A DNA stretch of 20,632 bases from an uncultured Christensenella sp. (GTDB lineage Bacteria > Bacillota > Clostridia > Christensenellales > UBA1242), in assembly GCA_905203645.1 (NCBI GenBank), contig CAJKWP010000019.1:1-20632 (forward strand), read 5' to 3'. The notes under the pieces are model-generated. The model searched no databases and had not been told where the DNA came from. It saw only the letters and a list, made by a program, of their open reading frames with translations. Positions 1-5,897 of the stretch are shown piece after piece. Numbering within the stretch: the stretch's first letter is position 1; each line of letters opens with the position of its first letter. Both the position numbers and the translations under genes were made by a program.

Positions 1-56
1 ATGGGGAACTTCCAGAAAAAATATGAGAGAGAATACAATGAAATTTTACTTATCGG

Positions 57-85
57 TTGAAAATTAATGAATAGAATGGTAAAAT
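57..85 (+). promoter_or_regulatory. Putative sigma-A promoter of the Rpn-family gene
   Basis: A TTGAAA -35 box (57-62) and a TAAAAT -10 box (80-85) are separated by exactly 17 bp. The -10 overlaps the upstream candidate ATG at 84, so transcription would begin near 92. That favours the ATG at 99 as the real start. AT-rich DNA produces such matches by chance, so this is moderate evidence. Confidence 0.4.
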
Positions 86-98
86 GGAAAGGAAGTCA

Positions 99-1058
99 AT
101 GAACGATTTAAAAGAAAATAATATTGGAACAAAAGATACAAAGATAACAAGGTTACCACTAACATCAGATTATGTTTTTAAAAGAATATTTGCAAGAGAA
201 GAAAATAATTCAATGCTAAAGGACTTCTTAGAAGCAATTTTGAATATACATATAAATAAGGTTGAAGTAAAAAACCCAGAATTAACGCCAAATATGGCAG
301 ATGAAAAACTTGGAATATTAGACTTGAAATTGGATATAGATAATGAGAAAGTAGTAGATGTAGAAATGCAAGTTTCGAATGAACATAATATAAAAGAAAG
401 GTCTAGTACATATCTATCAAAACTTGCAGCAGAACAATTAAAAGCTAAACAAAATTACAAAGAGTTAAAAAAGATAATAACAATAAACATATTGAAATAT
501 AATTATTTAGAGAGAAATTCATATCATTCAATAGCAAGAATGAAATATGAGGACACGAATCCAACTGAATTTGTTGATATGGGTTATGAGCAAGAAGAAA
601 AAGAAGCAACAAATACGTTTGAAATGCACTTTATAGAACTTCCAAAATTTAAAGAAAAAAATCCAGACTGCAATACAAAGCTAGAACAATGGCTATGGTT
701 GATAGATGGAAGTAAGGAGGAGAAAGTAGAAATGTCGGCAAAAGAGAATGAAGAAATAAATAAAACAGTAAAAGAACTAAATAAATTAAGCAAAGATCCA
801 GATGAAATAGCTAAATATGAAGAACGTGAGTGGAGTATTATGAGATACAATGTAGAAATGGAAACAAATAGAGAAATAGGCGAAAAAGAGGGAGAAGCAC
901 GTGGAGTAAAGATTGGTGAAAAACGAGGCGAAAAACGTGGTAGAAAAGATAGAGAAATAGAGATTGTAAAAAAACTACATTCTTTAGATACACCAATTGA
1001 AAAAATTGCAGAGATTGTGGAATTAAGCACTGAAGAAGTCAAAAAAATAATAAAATAA
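99..1058 (+). CDS. Rpn-family PD-(D/E)XK nuclease (recombination-promoting nuclease / putative transposase)
   Basis: About 319 aa. The N-terminal half is the Rpn/PDDEXK_2 nuclease: an opening LPLTSDYVFKRIF motif, then the active-site strands GILDLK and VDVEMQ (Asp, then Glu-x-Gln), then an arginine and a tyrosine-rich helix (ERSSTYLSKLAAEQL). These enzymes cut DNA; E. coli Rpn proteins promote recombination and act in phage defence. The C-terminal third is charged, with Gly-Glu-Lys-Arg repeats, and ends in a short helical segment (IEKIAEIVELSTEEV) common in this family. The start at 99 is preferred because a -10-like box covers the ATG at 84 and GGAAG lies just before 99. Leucine is mostly TTA/CTA and isoleucine often ATA, unlike the neighbouring plus-strand genes, which suggests recent acquisition. 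A strong internal Shine-Dalgarno precedes codon 732. The gene ends at a hairpin terminator. Confidence 0.85.
   Translation: MNDLKENNIGTKDTKITRLPLTSDYVFKRIFAREENNSMLKDFLEAILNIHINKVEVKNPELTPNMADEKLGILDLKLDIDNEKVVDVEMQVSNEHNIKERSSTYLSKLAAEQLKAKQNYKELKKIITINILKYNYLERNSYHSIARMKYEDTNPTEFVDMGYEQEEKEATNTFEMHFIELPKFKEKNPDCNTKLEQWLWLIDGSKEEKVEMSAKENEEINKTVKELNKLSKDPDEIAKYEEREWSIMRYNVEMETNREIGEKEGEARGVKIGEKRGEKRGRKDREIEIVKKLHSLDTPIEKIAEIVELSTEEVKKIIK
732..1058 (+). CDS. Possible in-frame internal product (Rpn C-terminal short form)
   Basis: An AAGGAGG run at 714-720, extended to GAG at 722, precedes an in-frame ATG at 732 by 9-11 nt. This is the best Shine-Dalgarno anywhere in the gene. Initiation here would give about 108 aa: the linker, the Gly-Glu-Lys-Arg repeats and the C-terminal helices, without the nuclease active site. 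A second, weaker internal start is GGAG (832-835) before the ATG at 840. In E. coli, Rpn genes are reported to make such C-terminal short proteins that antagonise the full-length nuclease. Here the site could also simply be the codons AAG GAG GAG, so expression is inferred only. Confidence 0.35.
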   Translation: MSAKENEEINKTVKELNKLSKDPDEIAKYEEREWSIMRYNVEMETNREIGEKEGEARGVKIGEKRGEKRGRKDREIEIVKKLHSLDTPIEKIAEIVELSTEEVKKIIK

Positions 1059-1066
1059 TAAAACAA

Positions 1067-1105
1067 AAAAACAGACAAAATTATTTGAAAATTTTGTCTG
1101 TTTTT
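1067..1105. terminator. Bidirectional intrinsic terminator
   Basis: A perfect 16-bp stem (1067-1082 with 1090-1105, containing ACAGACAAAA) encloses a 7-nt loop. The arms are A-rich and T-rich, so it can terminate the plus-strand Rpn gene ending at 1058 and the minus-strand phosphoesterase ending at 1109. Confidence 0.85.
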
Positions 1106-1108
1106 GTT

Positions 1109-1927
1109 TTAGATATTTTCAAAGCCTTTATCTTCAAGTGTTTTGATTGTTCTTTGCATATTGCGATATATTCCGTGTTCAATTTCGGTTTTGAACGTTT
1201 CAAGTTCGGGATTTTGTGTGTTGCTTGCGATTTCTTTTTGTTTGTCATATTTTACGCTTACAAACTGATAACTCAAACTTTGGTCATTGTCAATTGACAT
1301 AACAACATAGTGTGCCTTTGTTATTTCTTCTGGCGAACTGTTTCTTTGGTCGTTTTGAATATATGAAGTTGAAAGTCCAACACTGCCACAGCAAATAAGT
1401 GTTTTGTTGTAAATTGTGGTCAAAAATGGATAATGAAGATGTCCATAGATAACCACGTCAGCAATCTTTTGCGACATTGTATTTTCAGATGGCAAAAACA
1501 TTGCATGATTTTTTCCAAGGTCTTTTTCAAAACTGTTGACAAAATCAAACATACTTTTTGGAGTTGCGTGGAAAAATCTTACAAGTTTGCCACCAACTTC
1601 AAATTCATAACTGAAAGGAATGGCTTGCAAAAAGTCCACGTCGTCTTGCGTGAGCAAACTGCGGTTCCATTTTATGCGACCATATTCAACTTTGTCTTCC
1701 TTGAAAGGTTCGGCATCACCAGAAAATCTTTTGTCGGTGTTTCCAGCAACAACAATTTGACAATATTTTTTGACAAGTTGAACACACTCGTGTGCATTTT
1801 GCCCTTTTCCAATGATATCCCCAAGACAAATGATTTTTTCAATTCCTTGTTCTTTGATATTTTTCAGCACCGCTTTGAGTGCTTGCAGATTTGAATGTAT
1901 ATCTGCGATTATTGCAATTCTTTCCAT
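1109..1927 (-). CDS. Metallophosphoesterase, YfcE/MJ0936-like (calcineurin superfamily)
   Basis: 272 aa from the ATG at 1927, chosen because AGGGGAG lies a few bases upstream and the protein then opens directly with the first metal-binding strand IAIIADIHSNLQAL (D-x-H). Further phosphoesterase motifs follow in order: GDIIGKG (GD), AGNTD (GNxD, family GNHD/E), FFHATP (H) and YGHLHYP (GHxH). These bind the two metal ions used to hydrolyse phosphoester bonds; the cytoplasmic substrate cannot be predicted. A C-terminal extension of about 70 aa after the GSVG segment is charged and may be a lid. It has its own promoter and terminator, so it appears monocistronic. The open frame extends to 2032, but that part has no ribosome-binding site. 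Confidence 0.9.
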   Translation of the reverse strand: MERIAIIADIHSNLQALKAVLKNIKEQGIEKIICLGDIIGKGQNAHECVQLVKKYCQIVVAGNTDKRFSGDAEPFKEDKVEYGRIKWNRSLLTQDDVDFLQAIPFSYEFEVGGKLVRFFHATPKSMFDFVNSFEKDLGKNHAMFLPSENTMSQKIADVVIYGHLHYPFLTTIYNKTLICCGSVGLSTSYIQNDQRNSSPEEITKAHYVVMSIDNDQSLSYQFVSVKYDKQKEIASNTQNPELETFKTEIEHGIYRNMQRTIKTLEDKGFENI

Positions 1928-1952
1928 TTTCTCCCCTGAATTACTTTTTGAT

Positions 1953-1981
1953 ATATTAACATATTCCCTGCAACTTGTCAA
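1953..1981 (-). promoter_or_regulatory. Sigma-A promoter of the metallophosphoesterase gene
   Basis: Read on the minus strand: consensus TTGACA (-35, 1976-1981), a 17-bp spacer and TAATAT (-10, 1953-1958). Transcription would start about 18-20 nt upstream of the ATG at 1927, leaving room for its AGGGGAG site. Confidence 0.75.
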
Positions 1982-2024
1982 GGTTGGTCGATTTTTCAAC
2001 ACGCAATTTTGAAGACGTTTATCA

Positions 2025-2053
2025 TTGCACATTTTTTTTAAAAAAAATATAAA
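2025..2053 (+). promoter_or_regulatory. Putative sigma-A promoter of the collagen-like gene
   Basis: TTGCAC (2025-2030), a 17-bp spacer consisting of a T-tract then an A-tract, and TATAAA (2048-2053). A GGAG ribosome-binding site at 2070-2073 and the ATG at 2081 follow. A sporulation sigma factor cannot be excluded. Confidence 0.55.
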
Positions 2054-2080
2054 ATAATACTAAGCATATGGAGAAATAAA

Positions 2081-3046
2081 ATGGAAAATAAAAATTGCAA
2101 AAAAAATATACAGCCAAGATGTTTTCAACATACGAACTGTATTGGTTTGGTCGGCCCAAAAGGTGCAACCGGAATAACGGGCTCCACAGGTGCACGTGGT
2201 GCAACTGGCCCCACTGGACCAACAGGTCCAACAGGCCCATCGGCAAATCAAGTAGTTGCTCGTTACAAAACAACACTGACATCTGAAGAACCAGCAAAGG
2301 TTGAATCTCAACAAGAAAACAATACGACATATTTGGACTTTTTTATTCCGCGCGGTTACACAGGAAAAAGTGAAGTTGTCAAAGCGGGGACTGTTACTAC
2401 TTTGGATTCTGATCAACCTGCTGATGTTCTTGACCGCTTTGAACAAGATGTACACTATTTGGATTTTTTGATACCAAAGGGTACACAAGGCATCCAAGGA
2501 CAAAAGGGTGACCAAGGTGAAAAAGGCGTTGGCGAACAAGTAAGCGTAGATTGTGTATATACGGTTGATTACGACGAACCCGCAAAAATTGAAGATGAAT
2601 TTGCAGACAATATGCACAGATTGTCTTTTTATATCCCACGCGGTGCACCATTTTCAAGTGCGAAATCGTTGGCTCAACTTGTCAAAAAATCAGCACAAAC
2701 AATCCAACAAGCCGGCACTATGCTGGAATTTGACCTCAGTACATTCCGCAATTGTCAAACGACAACAACATCTGTAGAAAAACTTAAGGAAGGTATGTAC
2801 AAAGTCGATTTCGGCGTTTGCGTAGATGCAAAACAACCTCTTGTCTTCCAACTTTTTCTTAATGATAATGCTGTTGCAAATTCGGACATTGTTTTGGACT
2901 CAAACACATTCGCATGCAAAAGTATTTTGCTTGACGCAACCGAAAACTCCAAACTCACTTTGCGTGTAACATCTTTGACAGGGTTATTTACATTTGATAA
3001 AGACAAAAATTATGCTTATCTTACTATTATCCCAGTTTTCTATTAA
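2081..3046 (+). CDS. Collagen-like surface protein with C-terminal jelly-roll-like domain
   Basis: 321 aa. Residues 22-54 are eleven unbroken Gly-X-Y triplets, many of them GPT, typical of bacterial collagen-like proteins. A second short Gly-X-Y run lies around 134-151. Between and after the runs is a module seen three times, ending YLDFFIPRG (84-92), YLDFLIPKG (126-134) and LSFYIPRG (181-188). Each copy is preceded by a D/E-x-P-A-[KD]-[VI] element. The last 110 or so residues are beta-rich, with alternating hydrophobic strands, and end in TIIPVFY, resembling the BclA/C1q-type trimerising head. No signal peptide is present; three cysteines lie in the first 20 residues. Such proteins form trimeric filaments on spore exosporia or cell surfaces. 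A spore location is inferred. GGAG lies 7 nt before the ATG. Confidence 0.85.
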   Translation: MENKNCKKNIQPRCFQHTNCIGLVGPKGATGITGSTGARGATGPTGPTGPTGPSANQVVARYKTTLTSEEPAKVESQQENNTTYLDFFIPRGYTGKSEVVKAGTVTTLDSDQPADVLDRFEQDVHYLDFLIPKGTQGIQGQKGDQGEKGVGEQVSVDCVYTVDYDEPAKIEDEFADNMHRLSFYIPRGAPFSSAKSLAQLVKKSAQTIQQAGTMLEFDLSTFRNCQTTTTSVEKLKEGMYKVDFGVCVDAKQPLVFQLFLNDNAVANSDIVLDSNTFACKSILLDATENSKLTLRVTSLTGLFTFDKDKNYAYLTIIPVFY

Positions 3047-3149
3047 ACAAAAAAATAAGCCAAAAGATTTTTCAAATCAAAAATTTAAAAAAGAATGATA
3101 TTACATCGTTATTTTGCAAGATTTGAACACAATCAAGGCTTGTTTTTTT

Positions 3150-3177
3150 TTGTATTTTTTTTATTTTGTGCTATTAT
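3150..3177 (+). promoter_or_regulatory. Putative extended -10 promoter of the HdeD-like gene
   Basis: TG-C-TATTAT (3169-3177) is an extended -10 element; a weak -35, TTGTAT (3150-3155), lies 16 bp upstream. The T-tract just before it (3141-3160) may help end transcription from the collagen-like gene, but the only hairpin there (CAAG/CTTG) is weak. Otherwise 3047-3149 holds nothing recognisable. Confidence 0.4.
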
Positions 3178-3207
3178 ATTGTCGATACAAATTTAAAAGG
3201 AGAAAAT

Positions 3208-3789
3208 ATGGAACAAATCAAATCATTTTTCAAAAAAATCAAATGGGAAACTTTGATAACAGCACTTTTTGCCATTGCGATTGGCATTGTCTTCATTGTC
3301 GTGCCACAAAGTTCTGCTGACGTGATTTGCATCGTTTTGGGCAGTGTGCTTATTGCTCTTGGTGCTTTTTTGCTCGCATTGTATCTGTTCAGTTTCATTT
3401 CACTTTCTCATTTGCTTTTGCTCAGCATTTTGCTTGTTACAACGGGTATTTTGTTCTTGACACAACCTGCCATTATGAAAAATCTTTTTTCGATTGTTTT
3501 GGGACTGTTTTTGATTGTTGACGGAATTGTCAAATTTGAAAATGGAATTTCATGTGCATCCGCAAAAGTCAAAGGCTCTTGGTTGTTGTTCGTTATGGCA
3601 ATTTGCTCTGTTGCACTTGGCTTTGTAGTTGTTTTCGGTTCATTTGATTATGTAATGCTCTTGTGCGGAATTTCACTTATTGTTGATGGCGTATTTGACG
3701 TTGTTACAACAATTATGTTCAGTTCTTACATTCGCAGAACCGAAAAGCAAATCAAAAACATTTTGAAACAAGACATAATCGACATCTAA
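3208..3789 (+). CDS. HdeD/DUF308-family integral membrane protein
   Basis: 193 aa from the ATG at 3208, chosen because AAAAGGAG ends 5 nt upstream. A short basic N-terminus (KKIKWETL) is followed by six hydrophobic segments in three helical hairpins. Each hairpin repeats the same pattern: I-A-I-G-I-V-F, then an aliphatic helix with G-x-x-L-I-x-x-G. This internal triplication is the hallmark of the HdeD/DUF308 family. The last residues are polar and positively charged (RRTEKQIK). E. coli HdeD is linked to acid resistance at high density, but members in Gram-positive bacteria have no established function. The gene has its own promoter and ends at a strong terminator. Confidence 0.85.
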   Translation: MEQIKSFFKKIKWETLITALFAIAIGIVFIVVPQSSADVICIVLGSVLIALGAFLLALYLFSFISLSHLLLLSILLVTTGILFLTQPAIMKNLFSIVLGLFLIVDGIVKFENGISCASAKVKGSWLLFVMAICSVALGFVVVFGSFDYVMLLCGISLIVDGVFDVVTTIMFSSYIRRTEKQIKNILKQDIIDI

Positions 3790-3805
3790 TAAACCTTTTC
3801 AAAAC

Positions 3806-3836
3806 AAAAAAAACTTGGAAAATCCAAGTTTTTTTT
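3806..3836. terminator. Bidirectional intrinsic terminator
   Basis: A perfect 14-bp stem (3806-3819 with 3823-3836; core ACTTGGA/TCCAAGT) has an AAA loop and eight A's and eight T's at its base. It serves the HdeD-like gene on the plus strand and the end of the six-gene operon on the minus strand. Confidence 0.9.
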
Positions 3837-3848
3837 GTTTGCCACACA

Positions 3849-4400
3849 TCAAACAATTTTATAAGTAACCGAATACAAAAAATATTTTTGAACTATGTTG
3901 GTATTCAAGAAATTAGGTTGATTCAAAATGCCCTCCTTCTTGAACCCAGATTTCAAAGCCACTTTTTCCATCTTTTTGTTTGCAGTATTGAAATATAAAT
4001 TGATTTTTTTTACTCCCCTGTTGGATAGAAGCCATTTTGTAATTACTTTTATCAAGTGAGTTCCATATCCTTGGTTTTGAAAACTTTGCGTCAAAATTAT
4101 ATCCAAAAATATTTGTCCACCTGAATAAATCTTCACTTCAAAAAATGTTACAATTCCTATTATTTGTTTTGAAATTTTATCTTCCACAACAAAACAGCCA
4201 TCAAGGTTGTCCTTCAAATAATTATGTCTTGCTTGTTCAACAAAAATTTCTGTTGCTTTTTCTGTAGCATGATTATCAAAATTTGCAAACTCAAAAAGTG
4301 ATTTTTGACTGTAAATGTTTTGATATAAAAAATCAGCATCATTTGGTTGTAACTTTCTTATTTTGCATCTATCTGTTAAGATTGTTTTCAATCCTTTCAT
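3849..4400 (-). CDS. GNAT-family N-acetyltransferase (RimJ/RimL-like), last gene of the operon
   Basis: 183 aa. The GNAT fold is visible: an N-terminal strand (TDRCKIRKLQPNDADFLY), a central strand with FVVEDKISKQIIGIVTFFEV, then the acetyl-CoA pyrophosphate-binding loop QNQGYGTHLI (Q-x-x-G-x-G) and a late N-x-A-N-K-K-M-E-K-V-A-x-K-x-G-F motif. It would transfer acetyl from acetyl-CoA to an amino group. RimJ/RimL relatives act on protein N-termini, amino sugars or antibiotics, and some acetylate processed microcin C. The start at 4400 lies inside the 3' end of the amidohydrolase gene (32-nt overlap) and has a GAGGTG Shine-Dalgarno (4405-4410), so translation is probably coupled. The acceptor is unknown. 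Confidence 0.85.
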   Translation of the reverse strand: MKGLKTILTDRCKIRKLQPNDADFLYQNIYSQKSLFEFANFDNHATEKATEIFVEQARHNYLKDNLDGCFVVEDKISKQIIGIVTFFEVKIYSGGQIFLDIILTQSFQNQGYGTHLIKVITKWLLSNRGVKKINLYFNTANKKMEKVALKSGFKKEGILNQPNFLNTNIVQKYFLYSVTYKIV

Positions 4401-5337
4401 TTTTCACCTCGACATCCTGTTCTGAAGATTCCAGTTGTGATTGCAATGTTCTTACTACGTTAAACCTGTTGAAATTTTCATAAAATATTTTATTTTTTGT
4501 TGTTTGTGGTAAATTTAATTTTTGATACAACTCTATACAATCGGTTTGCGATCCCCATGGGCAATCACTACCAAAAACAACCTTGTCTTCACCAACTATG
4601 GCAATAAGGTTTTTAATAAGTGCTGTCAAATCTTCAATTTCAGTAATCTTACTTGGATAATATTCTTTTGTAGATTTGTTTAAAATGTCTTTTGCAAGAT
4701 ACAATGGACTCGTATCGATGAATGCATTTGGCAATTTTGCAATTTCTTCAAGTGCTTTGACATCAAACTTTGCGAAATGTGCAAACATAACATTCCCACT
4801 ATAATTTTTTGCAAACTTTGCGATATCTTTTGGATCATCTCCGATTCCTATTCCACAGTGCACAACTATGGGATAACCAGAATCAAATTTTATTTCCGAC
4901 ATCTTTCTGCTGCATAAATTAGGATGGACTTTTATGCCATAAAACATACCTTTGTAATTTTTTTCAAAAAATTCAAATTCTTTTGGAAGCGTATTGTTCG
5001 ATATAGTCAAATATATGTACGGATAAAGACCTGGCTTGCCATAACAATCTTTCAAAAGCTTTATATTGTCTTCTCTGTAAGGATCTGGCCCAACGTATGA
5101 AATATTTGAACATTCATCACACTTGAACATCAAATTTTGATTATCATCCAAATCATAAACTGTGTATCTGTGTCCAATTTTGCATGGATACAATTTTGAA
5201 TATATTGGATTTAAAAACAACACAGTGTTCGCCACATATTTTGACTTATCTTTAAGGAAATAATCAAAAGTGTAATGAGAGTAAATAGTAGTTGGCTTGT
5301 ACGTGATATGCAAATGTGTATCGTTAATTTTTATCAT
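4369..5337 (-). CDS. Amidohydrolase-family metal-dependent hydrolase (Amidohydro_2/TatD-like TIM barrel)
   Basis: 322 aa. The metal ligands of the amidohydrolase superfamily appear in order: DTHLH (H8, H10) at the N-terminus, GIKVHP (H138), VVHCG (H160), FAHFA (H187) and FGSDCPWG (D258). The usual reaction is hydrolysis or decarboxylation of a small molecule; the substrate is unknown. An insertion around residues 50-80 contains a C-x-x-C pair (FKCDECS) plus another cysteine at about 52, which may bind an extra metal. The last 25 or so residues are polar. AAAGGAG sits 8 nt before the ATG and directly follows the upstream acetyltransferase stop (13-nt gap), so the gene is in the operon. Confidence 0.85.
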   Translation of the reverse strand: MIKINDTHLHITYKPTTIYSHYTFDYFLKDKSKYVANTVLFLNPIYSKLYPCKIGHRYTVYDLDDNQNLMFKCDECSNISYVGPDPYREDNIKLLKDCYGKPGLYPYIYLTISNNTLPKEFEFFEKNYKGMFYGIKVHPNLCSRKMSEIKFDSGYPIVVHCGIGIGDDPKDIAKFAKNYSGNVMFAHFAKFDVKALEEIAKLPNAFIDTSPLYLAKDILNKSTKEYYPSKITEIEDLTALIKNLIAIVGEDKVVFGSDCPWGSQTDCIELYQKLNLPQTTKNKIFYENFNRFNVVRTLQSQLESSEQDVEVKNERIENNLNR

Positions 5338-5350
5338 AAAAATTTCTCCT

Positions 5351-5893
5351 TTATTCTGTTATTTTTGAAAACATCATTACATCTACAAGATTTTGCTCGT
5401 TGTCAAAATCAAACTTTCTGAGTATTCCTTCACTCTCAAAGCCACACTTTGAAAGTACTTTTGCTGAATTGGCATTTTGCACATTACAAGTCGCAAACAA
5501 ACGCACAAAGCCGACTGGTTCAAGATATGTCAAAACTGCATCCATAGCTTCTTTCATCAATCCTTTTCCCCAATAGTTTTCGCTCAAACAATAGCCAAAT
5601 TCTGCAGATTTCTTCTCTTCGTCAATATCAACCAAACCAACTGAACCAATCGCTTGATTTGTAATTTTGTCAACAATAGCCCACAAATAACTATTTGGCT
5701 TTTGACTATCATTTTCCCAAATTTCACAAAGTTTTTTTGTAAGATCAATATTGGGGTGTGGTTTCCATCTCAAAAATTTTGTTACATTTTCATTTGTTGC
5801 CCAGTTTTTGTACATATCTTCTGCATCCAAATGTGAAAATGCCCTTAATACAAGTCTTTCTGTTTCAATTTTTTTTGTTCCTTTATGATTCAT
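5351..5893 (-). CDS. GNAT-family N-acetyltransferase (RimJ/RimL-like)
   Basis: 180 aa. It opens with TERLVLRAFSHLDAEDMY, the standard RimJ/RimL first strand and helix, then AIVDKITNQAIGSVGLVDI, the FGYCLSENYWGKGLMKEA acetyl-CoA loop, and the family ending N-x-x-S-A-K-V-L-x-K-C-G-F-E-x-E-G. Predicted activity is acetyl-CoA-dependent N-acetylation of an unknown amine. It is not a close duplicate of the second acetyltransferase in the operon; only family motifs are shared. AGAGGTGA precedes the ATG, and only 4 nt separate it from the stop of the methyltransferase-peptidase gene. In microcin C systems a GNAT domain (MccE) and RimL-type enzymes inactivate the toxic aminoacyl nucleotide, which may be the relevant parallel. 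Confidence 0.9.
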   Translation of the reverse strand: MNHKGTKKIETERLVLRAFSHLDAEDMYKNWATNENVTKFLRWKPHPNIDLTKKLCEIWENDSQKPNSYLWAIVDKITNQAIGSVGLVDIDEEKKSAEFGYCLSENYWGKGLMKEAMDAVLTYLEPVGFVRLFATCNVQNANSAKVLSKCGFESEGILRKFDFDNEQNLVDVMMFSKITE

Positions 5894-5897
5894 ATCT

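Noticed and set aside
1..60. Short frame from the window edge ending in TGA at 58-60
   Set aside because: Only 19 codons are visible and no family is recognisable; it may be the tail of an upstream gene but cannot be supported.
584..1078. Minus-strand open frame opposite the Rpn gene
   Set aside because: Ser/Phe-rich antisense of a purine-rich gene; it crosses the terminator and has no start signals.
3114..3207. Upstream-extended starts for the HdeD-like gene and an overlapping short frame
   Set aside because: The promoter and AAAAGGAG site place the start at 3208; the upstream codons lie in T-tract and promoter DNA.
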